DNA of 64,000 bases from CAVVAE01 sp963746185 (GCA_963746185.1 CAVVAE010000002.1:682001-746000); one strand, 5' to 3'. Shown: positions 25,474 to 34,394, counted from the first letter of the stretch. Numbers and translations: made by a program. Notes: generated by a model not told the origin, from the sequence alone.

Positions 25474-26456
25474 CTGACCTCCCGATTGGCCACTCCGTTG
25501 GGTCGGCTGAGCATCAGGGTGTCGAGATCTTCTGGTTCGATCCGCACGAGGGTGCCTGGCGGCCACTCCTGACTGAGGTGGGCGGGCAGGTGGAGGACGC
25601 CGTCCTTGCCGATGACGACGTACTCGGCGCCGTCGCGGCCCTCGCCGCCAACGCGCCCACCCTTCATGGTGATCGTTCGCGGGAACGTGTCGGCGACCTC
25701 GGGTTGGTGAGTCACGATGACGATGGTGGTGCCGAGCTCATCACCAAGACCGTGGATCAGCTCGAGCATGTGGTCGCGGTCCTCATGGTTGAGCTGGCTG
25801 GTCGGCTCGTCGGCGAGCAGCAGCTGCGGTGAGGACGTGACTGCGCAGGCCAGCGCGAGGCGCTGCTGCTCTCCCCCCGACATGGTGCGGACGACCTGGT
25901 CGGCCTGGTCGTGGAGACCCACGCGGTGCAGCAGGTCGGAGTCGTCGACCGCCACCCGCGCAGACCGCCCGACCGCAACCCGCGCGAAGGCGAGGTTTTG
26001 ACGCGCGGTGGCGTAGGGCAGCAGGTTGCGCGACGCTCCCTGCAACATCGTGCTGACGCTTTGCGCGCGTACCTTGGTGAGCTCCCGTTCGCTCATCCGG
26101 GAGATCTCCTGCTCACCGACGAAGATCTTGCCCGCGGAGGGGCGTTGGATGCCTCCGAAGAGGGTCAGCAGGGTGGACTTGCCCGATCCTGACGGCCCGA
26201 GAAACGCGACCCGTTCGCCAGCGCCGATGTCGAGGTCGACTCCTTGCAGGGCGACCACGTCGTGCCCCTCGAACGTGCGATAGAGGTGCACGACCCCTCG
26301 GCAGCGCACGCTGAGGCCTTGTTCGTCGCGTGCGTCATGCGCAGGCTCCTGGTCGGGCTGCGTCTGTGGGTGCGGTTCAATGGGGTCCTGGGTAGCGTGC
26401 TGAAAGCTGCCAGCGCCATACCGGTCGGGCTGGTCGTAACTCACCTGCACCCCCAT
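25470..26456 (-). CDS. ABC transporter ATP-binding protein with unusual C-terminal extension
   Basis: 328 aa. A polar N-terminal extension of about 45 residues (rich in Gln, Asp, His, Pro) precedes the ATPase core: Walker A GPSGSGKST, signature MSGGEQQR, Walker B LLLADEPTSQLN, switch His VIVTHQPEV. After the core comes a tail of about 65 residues with GAEYVVIGKDGVLHLPAHL and WPPGTLVRIEPEDLD. This looks like a small AbrB/SpoVT-type swapped-hairpin module, possibly regulatory or for dimerisation. ATG 26456 was used; a TTG codon lies just before it. First gene of the four-gene ABC operon. Confidence 0.85.
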   Translation of the reverse strand: MGVQVSYDQPDRYGAGSFQHATQDPIEPHPQTQPDQEPAHDARDEQGLSVRCRGVVHLYRTFEGHDVVALQGVDLDIGAGERVAFLGPSGSGKSTLLTLFGGIQRPSAGKIFVGEQEISRMSERELTKVRAQSVSTMLQGASRNLLPYATARQNLAFARVAVGRSARVAVDDSDLLHRVGLHDQADQVVRTMSGGEQQRLALACAVTSSPQLLLADEPTSQLNHEDRDHMLELIHGLGDELGTTIVIVTHQPEVADTFPRTITMKGGRVGGEGRDGAEYVVIGKDGVLHLPAHLSQEWPPGTLVRIEPEDLDTLMLSRPNGVANREVR

Positions 26457-26537
26457 CAATCGCTGCGCGTCCAGTCTCCTGCGGAGCCAACCGTCTTGTC
26501 CCAGTTCGAGGCAACGGTCGATGCCGTCTCGTTAGCG

Positions 26538-26555
26538 GCTTGTGACCTGACAAGC
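26538..26555. promoter_or_regulatory. Short inverted repeat in the leader of the FtsX-type ABC operon
   Basis: GCTTGT (26538-26543) and ACAAGC (26550-26555) flank a 6-base spacer, about 80 bases upstream of the first ATPase start. The CTTGT/ACAAG half-sites also occur in the 19292-19337 hairpin, with closer spacing. A regulator site is possible; no firm promoter was found. Confidence 0.3.
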
Positions 26556-26617
26556 GGCCTGTCTCTGCTCCGAGGGGAACGGTAGCGCGGCCCACATGAA
26601 CGGGCTCAGCCAGACCC

Positions 26618-27142
26618 CTAGGGGACGAAGCGACGAAGGCCGGAGCGTTGCACGATGGTCTGGATCGTGAGGTCGCGCTGGTCGGGTGACCCGACGTAGC
26701 GGATGTCGCGAAGGCCTTGCTCTTGCGCAGCCGACTCGAACACGAAATGGCCATAGTTGAGAAAACGGCCGAGCAACGGCTTCTCCACGGTGATGTCGAG
26801 GATGCGGGAGATCGGCATGGTGGCGAGCTTGCGGGTGAAAACGCCGCGGATTCGGAACACCCTCATGTTCGTGATGACGAAGCGGTCCATGAAGTCGCTC
26901 AGGCCGAGCCAGCCGGCATGCAGGCCGAATGCCGTGCCGAGCAGCAGCCAGATCCAGCCGACCTCGACTGAGCTGAAGAGCGAGACGCCGAAAAACACGA
27001 GCGCCAGCACCAGCTCAACGATGGGTCGTGTGTAGACGATCCAGTGGTGCCGCACCTCGTCGATGACCTTCTCGCCTTCGCCCGTCAATAGGTGCCGGTG
27101 GATCTGCGGGTCGGCGAATGTGCGACGCAGCCACCCGGCCAT
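26618..27142 (-). CDS. Bacterial PH-domain (bPH2/DUF304) membrane protein
   Basis: 174 aa. A cytoplasmic N-terminus (WLRRTFADPQIHRHLLTGEGEKVIDEVRHHW) is followed by two transmembrane helices (about 42-80) and a pleckstrin-homology-like domain containing DRFVITNMRVFRIRGVFTRKLATMPISRILDITVEKPLLGRFLNYGHFVFESAAQEQG. This order is typical of YdbT/DUF304-like membrane PH proteins of actinobacteria. The biochemical role is unknown. ATG 27142. A 55-aa membrane peptide gene lies just upstream. Confidence 0.85.
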   Translation of the reverse strand: MAGWLRRTFADPQIHRHLLTGEGEKVIDEVRHHWIVYTRPIVELVLALVFFGVSLFSSVEVGWIWLLLGTAFGLHAGWLGLSDFMDRFVITNMRVFRIRGVFTRKLATMPISRILDITVEKPLLGRFLNYGHFVFESAAQEQGLRDIRYVGSPDQRDLTIQTIVQRSGLRRFVP

Positions 27143-27151
27143 CGTTTCGAC

Positions 27152-27319
27152 TCAGTCCACGAGTGCGTTGAAGAAGCGGATCACGGCGTCGAAGCCGTCG
27201 CCCACTGCGTTGGCGGCGCCGCTGACTGCGTCGGCTGCGCCCTCCGGCTGCGTGAACAGGTAGAAGGCAGCGAAGGCGATGACAAGGATGGTGACCCCCT
27301 TCTTGGCGACGTCGGTCAC
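27152..27319 (-). CDS. Small single-helix membrane protein
   Basis: 55 aa, VTDVAKKGVTILVIAFAAFYLF, then an amphipathic Ala/Gly/Val-rich C-terminus (GAADAVSGAANAVGDGFDAVIRFFNALVD). One transmembrane helix. The GTG start at 27319 is preceded by an excellent AAGGAGG, which supports a real gene despite its size. It ends nine bases before the PH-domain gene, so the two are co-transcribed. Function unknown; small proteins of this type are common in actinobacteria. Confidence 0.7.
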   Translation of the reverse strand: MTDVAKKGVTILVIAFAAFYLFTQPEGAADAVSGAANAVGDGFDAVIRFFNALVD

Positions 27320-27380
27320 GGTTCCTCCTTGTGCGGGTCGTCGGTCATCTGCTGAGGCTCCACGAACCAGGCAGTCCGGT

Positions 27381-27422
27381 GGCCGGATGCCAGTTGCCGC
27401 GGCAACCGTCGTACATCCGGCC
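27381..27422. promoter_or_regulatory. Nested palindrome between meaB and the small-protein operon
   Basis: Outer arms GGCCGGATG (27381-27389) / CATCCGGCC (27414-27422) enclose a perfect 14-bp palindrome GTTGCCGCGGCAAC (27393-27406). On the minus strand it lies after the meaB stop and before the 55-aa gene, so it could terminate meaB or serve as an operator. No U-tract follows. Confidence 0.5.
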
Positions 27423-27484
27423 ATGATTCCCCTCCTGTGTAGCAAACGTGAAGCCCTGGAACGCCGAGGCGCGCCGCAGGCAGG

Positions 27485-28489
27485 TCAGAGTGCCTGGATC
27501 AATCGGTCGGAAGCGGTGTAGGGATCGAGTCGGCCGGCGACCACCTCGGCACCGAGCGTCTCGAGGTCGGCGTGCCCGTGCAGGTCGCCGAAGCGGGAGC
27601 GCAGGGCGGTCAGCGCGATCGCCTCGATCTCGTCTCTGGCCCGACGTTCGCGCCGCGCCTGCATGCCGCCTGTGGACTCGAGCATGGCGCGGTGCTTCTC
27701 GATCGCCGCTACCACGTCATCCATGCCCTGGCCGGTGCTGGCCACGGTCTTGACGATGGGAGGCCGCCACTCCCCCTTCTGCGAGCCGAGACTCAGCACC
27801 GACCGCAGATCTCGCACTACCTGATCGGCGCCGTCTCGATCGGACTTGTTGACGACATACACGTCGCCGACCTCCAAGATGCCGGCCTTGGCTGCCTGGA
27901 TCCCGTCACCCATCCCCGGCGCGAGCATCACCAACGTCGTGTCGGCAAGCCCGGCGACCTCGACTTCAGACTGGCCGACGCCGACAGTCTCGATGATCAC
28001 GACGTCGCAACCCGCTGCGTCGAGAACACGCACGGCCTGCGGGGTGGCCCACGCCAATCCCCCGAGATGGCCGCGACTGGCCATCGAACGGATGTAGACC
28101 TCGCGGTCCGTCGCGTGGTCCTGCATACGCACGCGGTCACCGAGGAGAGCACCGCCCGAGAACGGCGATGACGGGTCGACCGCGAGTACTCCCACGCGTT
28201 TGCCCTCGCCACGGAGTGCCGTCACCAGTGCCGAAGTGGACGTTGACTTGCCGACGCCGGGCGATCCGGTGATGCCAACGATCTGGGCGTTTCCTGCGTA
28301 CGGCGCCAGCCCGGCAGCCACCTCGCGCAGCAACGGAGACGCGTCCTCGACGAGCGAGATCAGCCGGGCCACCGCTCGCGCTTCGCCGGCTTGGGCTCGC
28401 TCGACAAGCTCGGCGACGCTGCGCTGCCCTCTCGACGTACGACGCCCGACGGTCTCCCGCTTGCCGGCCGGTTCCTGCTCAGCCGTCAC
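27485..28489 (-). CDS. meaB: MeaB-type G-protein chaperone of B12-dependent acyl-CoA mutases
   Basis: 334 aa P-loop GTPase of the G3E/ArgK family. It loads adenosylcobalamin into, and protects, methylmalonyl-CoA, ethylmalonyl-CoA or isobutyryl-CoA mutase. Motifs: GITGSPGVGKSTSTSAL (P-loop), GVLAVDPSSPFSGGALLGDRVRM (switch I region), DVVIIETVGVGQSE (switch II) and VVNKSDRDGA (NKxD). A C-terminal dimerisation arm ends AASDRLIQAL-like. The GTG start at 28489 overlaps the thiolase stop (GTGA). In this window its clients could be IcmA (15877) and the ethylmalonyl-CoA mutase (44030). Confidence 0.93.
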   Translation of the reverse strand: MTAEQEPAGKRETVGRRTSRGQRSVAELVERAQAGEARAVARLISLVEDASPLLREVAAGLAPYAGNAQIVGITGSPGVGKSTSTSALVTALRGEGKRVGVLAVDPSSPFSGGALLGDRVRMQDHATDREVYIRSMASRGHLGGLAWATPQAVRVLDAAGCDVVIIETVGVGQSEVEVAGLADTTLVMLAPGMGDGIQAAKAGILEVGDVYVVNKSDRDGADQVVRDLRSVLSLGSQKGEWRPPIVKTVASTGQGMDDVVAAIEKHRAMLESTGGMQARRERRARDEIEAIALTALRSRFGDLHGHADLETLGAEVVAGRLDPYTASDRLIQAL

Positions 28490-29673
28490 GCGGGGACGCG
28501 GACGATCAGCGCGTCGCCTTGGCCGCCGCCACCGCACAATGCCGCCGCGCCGACGCCGCCGCCGCGCCGTTTCAGTTCCAGGGCCAGGTGCAGCACGATT
28601 CGCGCACCTGACATCCCGATCGGGTGGCCGAGCGCGATCGCTCCACCGTTGACGTTGACCCGGTCCTCGCCGATGCCCAGCTCGCGCGCACTCGCGATCC
28701 CGACGGCAGCAAATGCCTCGTTGAGCTCGACCAGGTCGAGGTCAGAGGTGGCGATGCCATCCTTCTCACAGGCCACGGTGATGGCGTTGGCCGGCTGGGA
28801 CTGAAGGGTGGAGTCAGGGCCGGCTACCTGACCCGACGCGCCGATCTCTGCCAGCCAGGTCAGGCCCAGCTCTTCAGCCTTGGCCTTGCTCATCACGATG
28901 ACAGCGCAAGCGCCGTCGGAGATCTGGGAGGCCGAACCGGCCGTGATGGTGCCGTCCTTGGAGAACGCCGGACGGAGCTTGCCCAGCGAGTCGGCGGTCG
29001 TGTCGCCGCGGATGCCTTCGTCCTCGCTGACCACGAGCGGGTCGCCGCGACGCTGCGGCACCTCGACGGGAACGACCTCGTCGGTGAAGACGCCGTTCTT
29101 CCAGGCAGCGGCCGCGCGCTGGTGAGAGCGGGCAGAGAAGGCGTCCTGCTCCTCGCGGGTCAGCTGTTCCGCCTCGACATTGCGCGTCTCGGTGAGCCCG
29201 CCCATCGCCTGATCGGTGAACACGTCCCACAGCCCGTCGTAAGCCATGTGGTCGCGCATCGTCACATCGCCGTACTTGTAGCCCTCGCGAGACTTCGTCA
29301 TCAGGTGTGGGGCATTGGTCATCGACTCCATGCCACCGGCCACCACGATCTCGCACTCGCCGGCGCGGATGAGCTGGTCGGCCAGCGCGATCGCGTTGAT
29401 GCCTGACAGGCAGACCTTGTTGATCGTGAGCGCGGGCACCGCCATCGAGATGCCGCCCTTGACGGCGGCCTGGCGAGCCGGGATCTGCCCGGCCCCAGCC
29501 TGGAGAACCTGGCCCATGATCACGTAGTCGACCTGGTCGGGGCCGACCCCGGCCTTTTCCAGCGCGCCCTTGATGGCGACTCCGCCGAGGTCGGCTGCCG
29601 AGAGGTCCTTGAGCCCGCCGAGCAGACGTCCGATCGGCGTACGTGCTCCCGCAACAATCACATTTCCGGCCAT
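28486..29673 (-). CDS. Acetyl-CoA C-acetyltransferase (thiolase)
   Basis: 395 aa biosynthetic-type thiolase that condenses two acetyl-CoA to acetoacetyl-CoA. It begins VIVAGARTPIGRLLGGL; the acylated Cys is in INKVCLSGINAIALADQLI, the His in GGAIALGHPIGMSGAR and the second Cys in ALCGGGGQGDA. ATG 29673 is preceded by AGGAGGACTTTG. It heads a two-gene unit with meaB and diverges from the epimerase gene, as in Streptomyces and similar to fadA4 near mycobacterial nucS. It can feed the ethylmalonyl-CoA route or polyhydroxybutyrate-type metabolism. Confidence 0.93.
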   Translation of the reverse strand: MAGNVIVAGARTPIGRLLGGLKDLSAADLGGVAIKGALEKAGVGPDQVDYVIMGQVLQAGAGQIPARQAAVKGGISMAVPALTINKVCLSGINAIALADQLIRAGECEIVVAGGMESMTNAPHLMTKSREGYKYGDVTMRDHMAYDGLWDVFTDQAMGGLTETRNVEAEQLTREEQDAFSARSHQRAAAAWKNGVFTDEVVPVEVPQRRGDPLVVSEDEGIRGDTTADSLGKLRPAFSKDGTITAGSASQISDGACAVIVMSKAKAEELGLTWLAEIGASGQVAGPDSTLQSQPANAITVACEKDGIATSDLDLVELNEAFAAVGIASARELGIGEDRVNVNGGAIALGHPIGMSGARIVLHLALELKRRGGGVGAAALCGGGGQGDALIVRVPA

Positions 29674-29862
29674 CAAAGTCCTCCTGGTCACGTGAGTCTG
29701 GCGGGCACACCCAGCGCGGATCGGGGTCCGTCACGCTGCTGTCCCGTCTCCACGCACGATACCCAGCGCCAGCGCATGGGGAAACGTCGTGGCTGGTCAG
29801 GCCGATGTCGAACACGTCACACCCACTGGCCGCCCGTCGTGTCGAGCCGCCACCATGAGCCC

Positions 29863-30297
29863 ATGTCCCCTGGGTTCCCGGCACACTTGATCACTGCCAT
29901 CGACCACGTCGGCATTGCAGTACTGGATCTCGACGAGGGCATCGCGTTCTACACCGAGAACTTCGGCTTCACGCTGGTCCACGAAGAGGTCAACGAGGAC
30001 CAGGGTGTGCGGGAGGCGATGCTGTCCGTGGGCGGCTCTGACTCATGTCTCCAGCTCCTCGCGCCGTTGTCACCGGAGTCGAAGATCGCGACCTTCCTCG
30101 ACCGCTCAGGACCTGGCATCCAACAGTTGGCCTACCGGGTGACCAGCATCGACGAAGCGATGGCCGCGGTCACCTCGCAAGGCATGCGGCTGGTGTACGA
30201 CGCTCCACGCAGAGGGACGGCAGGCAGCCTGATCAATTTCATCCATCCCAAGGACGCGGGTGGCGTGCTCGTGGAGCTCGTCGAACCGGCACACTGA
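29863..30297 (+). CDS. mce: Methylmalonyl-/ethylmalonyl-CoA epimerase
   Basis: 144 aa vicinal-oxygen-chelate protein that epimerises the alpha-carbon of methylmalonyl-CoA, often also ethylmalonyl-CoA. Key stretches: AIDHVGIAVLDLDEGIAFYTENFG (metal His), CLQLLAPLSPESKIATFLDRSGPGIQQLAYRV (second metal ligands) and FIHPKDAGGVLVELVEP. ATG 29863 fits the usual N-terminus. It is followed after 81 bp by ccr; a 48-bp repeat sits between them. Confidence 0.93.
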   Translation: MSPGFPAHLITAIDHVGIAVLDLDEGIAFYTENFGFTLVHEEVNEDQGVREAMLSVGGSDSCLQLLAPLSPESKIATFLDRSGPGIQQLAYRVTSIDEAMAAVTSQGMRLVYDAPRRGTAGSLINFIHPKDAGGVLVELVEPAH

Positions 30298-30312
30298 TCT
30301 CCACCAGAACAG

Positions 30313-30360
30313 ACGTGTCAGCGTGAAGTCGTGCTCCGGCCCGAGCACACCCTGACAGGT
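30313..30360. repeat. 48-bp inverted-end repeat, copy 3 (ccr leader)
   Basis: It begins ACGTGTCAGCGTG and ends CACACCCTGACAGGT; inside, GTGCTC and GAGCAC pair around a CGGCCC loop. It ends 18 bases before the ccr start codon, between the epimerase and ccr genes, where a hairpin would influence read-through or ccr translation. Confidence 0.75.
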
Positions 30361-30378
30361 CGCGACGGAAGGCGGGTC

Positions 30379-31725
30379 ATGCCCGATCTCAAGCCCATCC
30401 TCGACGCCATTTTCTCCGGCGACACGGCCGCCGAGGACTTCGCAACGCTCACTGTGCCGGAGACGTATGAGGGAATCACCGTCCGCAAGGACGAAGAGGG
30501 CATGTTCGACGGGCTGGAGTCAGCGGACAAGGACCCCCGCCGGAGCCTGCACCTCGACGAGGTTCCGACTCCCGAGGTCGGGCCAGGTGAGGCGCTCGTC
30601 GCCGTGATGGCCTCCGCGATCAACTACAACACCGTGTGGACGAGCATCTTCGAGCCCGTCTCGACGTTCACGTTCCTAGAGCGCTACGGCAAGATGTCGC
30701 CGCTGTCAGCCCGCCACGACTTGCCGTATCACGTCGTGGGTTCTGACCTCTCGGGCGTCGTACTCCGGACGGGTGCTGGCGTACACGCCTGGTCGCCCGG
30801 CGACGAGGTCGTGGCCCACTGCCTCTCGGTCGAGCTCGAGAGTCCGGACGGCCACAACGACACGATGCTCGACCCTGAGCAACGGATCTGGGGATTTGAG
30901 ACCAACTTCGGCGGGCTCGCGCAGCTGGCCCTCGTTAAGTCCAACCAGCTGATGCCGAAGTCGCCACACCTCACGTGGGAGGAGGCGGCAGCGCCGGGTC
31001 TGGTCAACTCGACCGCGTACCGCCAGCTCGTCTCCCGCAACGGCGCCGACATGAAGCAGGGCGACACGGTCCTCATCTGGGGAGCATCCGGGGGCCTGGG
31101 TTCCTACGCGACGCAGTTCGCGCTCAACGGCGGAGCGATCCCGGTGTGCGTGGTCTCCTCTGACGACAAGGCCGCCCTCTGCAGGGCCATGGGCGCCGAA
31201 CTGATCATCGACCGTCGTGCTGAGGACTACCGGTTCTGGAAGGACGAAACAACCCAGGACCAGAAGGAGTGGCGACGGTTTGGCGCACGGATCCGCGAGC
31301 TGACCGGAGGGGATGATCCGGACATCGTTTTCGAGCACCCGGGTCGGGAAACCTTCGGCGCATCCACCTTCGTCGCCCGCAGGGGCGGCACGATCGTGAC
31401 ATGCGCGTCGACGTCGGGATACCTGCATGAATACGACAATCGCTACCTCTGGATGAACCTCAAACGCATCATCGGCTCGCATTTCGCCAACTACCGCGAG
31501 GCCTGGGAGGCGAACCGGCTGATTACCAAGGGACTGGTGCACCCGACGCTGAGCCAGACCTACCCGCTCGTCGAGACCGGACAGGCGGCGTACGAGGTCC
31601 ACCAGAACAAACATCAAGGGAAGGTAGGGGTACTCTGCTTAGCACCGGAAGAGGGCCTTGGAGTGCGCGATCCCCAACTGCGTAACGCGCATCTCGATGC
31701 CATCAACCGATTCCGCGGAGCGTAA
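30379..31725 (+). CDS. ccr: Crotonyl-CoA carboxylase/reductase
   Basis: 448 aa medium-chain dehydrogenase/reductase that reductively carboxylates crotonyl-CoA to ethylmalonyl-CoA with NADPH and CO2. It is the key enzyme of the ethylmalonyl-CoA pathway and a source of polyketide extender units. GEALVAVMASAINYNTVWTSIFEPVSTF, HVVGSDLSGVVLRTGAGVHAW, VLIWGASGGLGSYATQFAL (nucleotide fold) and PDIVFEHPGRETFGASTFVARRGGTIVTCASTSG are all strongly characteristic. ATG 30379 is preceded by GGAAGGCGGG. It lies between the epimerase and the coiled-coil cytoskeletal gene. Confidence 0.95.
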   Translation: MPDLKPILDAIFSGDTAAEDFATLTVPETYEGITVRKDEEGMFDGLESADKDPRRSLHLDEVPTPEVGPGEALVAVMASAINYNTVWTSIFEPVSTFTFLERYGKMSPLSARHDLPYHVVGSDLSGVVLRTGAGVHAWSPGDEVVAHCLSVELESPDGHNDTMLDPEQRIWGFETNFGGLAQLALVKSNQLMPKSPHLTWEEAAAPGLVNSTAYRQLVSRNGADMKQGDTVLIWGASGGLGSYATQFALNGGAIPVCVVSSDDKAALCRAMGAELIIDRRAEDYRFWKDETTQDQKEWRRFGARIRELTGGDDPDIVFEHPGRETFGASTFVARRGGTIVTCASTSGYLHEYDNRYLWMNLKRIIGSHFANYREAWEANRLITKGLVHPTLSQTYPLVETGQAAYEVHQNKHQGKVGVLCLAPEEGLGVRDPQLRNAHLDAINRFRGA

Positions 31726-31781
31726 GTTGAGGTCGCACCCCGTTGGCCCTCGCCGACACCGATGGAGGAATCAGATCACCC

Positions 31782-33101
31782 ATGACCGATAAGCCCGCCA
31801 ACAGCCAGCGTGGACTATCCATCTTCGAATCCCAGACTGATGCCACCAAGAGCTCATCGGCTGGCGGCGCCGCCGGCGATGAGACGAGGGTGATTCCTCA
31901 GGTGGCTGCGCCGTCACGATCAGCCGCCTCGGCGCAGCAAGGATCCCAAGGCGCTGCCCGGCCGGTCCGCCCCAACTTCCCCGTTGCCCGACGTGGGGGC
32001 TACGACAAGGACGCCGTCGACGCCTTCCTCGCCCAGCAACAGGCCGGGGAGGCCTCCGCCACCGCCGGCGTTCAAGCAGCGCGCGAGGAGAACGCCAGGC
32101 TGACCGCCCGGGTGAAAGAGCTCGAAGAGCTGATCTCCGAGCAGGCCAATCCGACGTACTCGGGACTGGGTGCTCATGCCGCCGCGATGCTCCGGTTAGC
32201 CGAGGAGCAGGCCGCGACGGTGAAAGCCGAAGCTCGCCAGGCCGCCGATGAGTCCCGGGCACGCATGCTGCACGAGTCGCAGGCCCTCAAGGCTGACGCC
32301 GAGAAGGAAGCCTCCGACATCCGCACGGTGCAACTGCAGGAGATCGAGGAACGCCGCGCGAGCGTGCTCGCAGAGGCCACCCAGGAGCGCGACCTGGCCA
32401 AAGCCGAGGCCGAGGACATCTTGGCGTCCGCGAAGCGCGAGGCTGAGCAGCTCCGGCTGGCGGCGCAGCAGGAAACCAACGCCCTGCGTACGACGGCCCA
32501 GCGCGAGACAGAGCGCGCGCAGGCGTCTGCAGACCGCGAGGTCACCGAGGCCCGCCGCATCCTGGCGGTCGAGAAAGAGCGGCTGACCAAGGAAGCTGCC
32601 GAGCACCACTCGGCGGCCACGGCCGAGACGGCCCGCTTGCTCGACGAGGCACAGGCACGGGCAAAGGCGGCAGAGGACCGGGCCCGCGAAGCGATGGCCA
32701 CCGCCACCAAGCACCGCGAGCAGGCCAACACCGAGAGCGAGAAGGTGCTCACGCGTTCCCGGCGTGAGGCCGAGCAGATCGTGGTGGCAGCCCGTCGTCA
32801 AGCGGAGCAGATCGTCAACAACGCCACTGCCGATGCGCAGCGCCGCAACTCCTCTGCGCACACCGAGGTTGACGCTCTGAGGAAGCAGCGCGACGGCATC
32901 GTCGCCCAGCTCGCCCAGTTGCGTGACCTGGTCGCGACGTTCTCGTCCGGTGACGACGAAGACAAGCCGCAGGACTCCCCCGCCCCTACTCAGGCCGCCG
33001 ACGAGAAGCCACGTCAGGACCGGTCCGACAATGGTTCCGGCACGGCCTCAGCCAAGCCAGCCAGCGGAGCGCGACCAGGGCCCAACGCCCCGCGCCAGTA
33101 G
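31782..33101 (+). CDS. DivIVA-related long coiled-coil protein (FilP/Scy-like)
   Basis: 439 aa. The N-terminal 60 residues are disordered. A DivIVA-like signature follows (NFPVARRGGYDKDAVDAFLAQQ, about 67-88), then a nearly continuous heptad-rich coiled coil from about 95 to 390, with repeats such as EAEQIVVAARRQAEQIV and AEDILASAKREAEQL. The tail is Pro/Asp/Ser-rich and disordered. In Streptomyces the filament formers FilP and Scy sit beside the epimerase and thiolase genes, the same context as here, so I infer a role in cell-pole/cytoskeletal organisation. GGAGG at 31764 is rather far from ATG 31782. Confidence 0.8.
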   Translation: MTDKPANSQRGLSIFESQTDATKSSSAGGAAGDETRVIPQVAAPSRSAASAQQGSQGAARPVRPNFPVARRGGYDKDAVDAFLAQQQAGEASATAGVQAAREENARLTARVKELEELISEQANPTYSGLGAHAAAMLRLAEEQAATVKAEARQAADESRARMLHESQALKADAEKEASDIRTVQLQEIEERRASVLAEATQERDLAKAEAEDILASAKREAEQLRLAAQQETNALRTTAQRETERAQASADREVTEARRILAVEKERLTKEAAEHHSAATAETARLLDEAQARAKAAEDRAREAMATATKHREQANTESEKVLTRSRREAEQIVVAARRQAEQIVNNATADAQRRNSSAHTEVDALRKQRDGIVAQLAQLRDLVATFSSGDDEDKPQDSPAPTQAADEKPRQDRSDNGSGTASAKPASGARPGPNAPRQ

Positions 33102-33183
33102 CACCGACCGCTGCGAGATCGCCCGGCACAGTTCTTCGATCCTGCTTTTCCGCCTACCTACGGCGATATGGCAGGGTGTGCAC

Positions 33184-34394
33184 ATGTCAGATGCCGATGA
33201 CGCCGACGAGGCAAAGCAGGCCTCCGGAGCGAAGGCCAATAAGTCGGATGCGCAGAGCCAGAAGGCGAACGACGAGTCCCTCGCCAGGCCTGAGGAGTTG
33301 CTGATTCATCCCGACGACCATCCCGAACCCGGTCAGCGTGACCCGTTCGGCTCCCCCGGCGCTCCGATATCGCGGCATTCGCCTTTCTACATGGGATTCT
33401 TCGGCGGTCTCGGTCTGCTCCTCGCGCTCCTGATCGGGTTCGCGGTGCGGGAAGCCCAGTCGGCGCTCGTGCTCGTGCTCGTCTCGTTCTTCCTGGCCGT
33501 CGGGCTGAATCCGATCGTCGAACTGCTCATGCACCGCGGCATTCGCCGCCGTTGGTCTGTGTTCCTTGTCTCGCTCGGCGTCTTGAGCATCATGACGTTG
33601 TTCGTCGTCGCACTCGTGCCCGTCCTGCGTGACCAGATCACCGCGCTGATCGACAGCGCGCCCGGGTGGCTTGATGATCTGAGCCGGAACCGCACGGTCC
33701 GCGACCTCGACGCCAAGTACGAGATCCTGAGCAAAATCAAGGAGAAGCTGCAGGATCCCGAGCTCGCCCAGCAAGCCTTCGGCAGCATTTTCACCGTCGG
33801 ACTGGCAGTCCTCAACGCGTTTATCAACGCGTTCTTGATCTTCGTGCTCACGCTGTACTTCTCTCGGCCCTGCCCCAGCTCAAGCGGGCTTGCTACTCGT
33901 TGGCGCCGGCGTCACGCCGGGAGCGCGTCACGTCGTTGGGCGACGAGATCCTGCGCCGGGTCGGAGGCTACGTTGCCGGAGCGTTCGTGATCGCGGCGAC
34001 GGCCGGTGTCACGTCATTCATCTTCCTCGAGATCGCGGGGCTCGGTAAGTACGCCCTCGCACTCGCGCTCGTTGTGGCGATCCTGGACTTCATACCGCTC
34101 ATCGGAGCCACGATTGGCGCGGTCATCGTGTCCCTCATCGGGTTCGCCACCTCGCCCGCGATCGGGATCGCTTGCGTCATCTTTTACATCGTCTACCAGC
34201 AGGTCGAGAACTACTTGATCTACCCACGCGTGATGCGCTCTTCTGTCAATGTGCCGGGGATCGTCACCGTGATCGCCGTGCTGATCGGCGGCAGTCTGTT
34301 GGGCGTCGTCGGTGCGTTGTTGGCCATCCCGACCGCGGCCGCAGGGTTGTTGCTGATGCGCGAGGTCTACCTGCGCAAGCAGGAGCTGGCCTAG
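33184..34394 (+). pseudogene. AI-2E-family (UPF0118) transporter with a -1 frameshift
   Basis: The first frame reads a polar N-terminus, then helices (FYMGFFGGLGLLLALLIGFAV, ALVLVLVSFFLAVGLNPIVELL, WSVFLVSLGVLSIMTLFVVALVPVL) up to FLIFVLTLYF near 33864. The family sequence then continues in another frame as LSALPQLKRACYSLAPASRRERV...GGYVAGAFVIAATAGVTSF to RKQELA at 34394. One base is missing in TTCTCTCGG near 33862-33868, where TTCCTCTCGG would restore the frame. Both parts are well conserved, so this is either a recent inactivation or a sequencing error. Family members are 8-helix exporters or antiporters of unclear substrate. Confidence 0.8.

Noticed and set aside
26494..26555. Possible fifth copy of the 48-bp repeat (CTTGTCCC ... 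CCTGACAAG)
   Set aside because: The distance is about 62 bp and the left end lacks TGTCA, so it does not meet the family pattern.
33184..34394. Two separate genes encoding halves of the AI-2E transporter
   Set aside because: The second part has no credible start or ribosome site, and the halves join to a complete family member with one base added.
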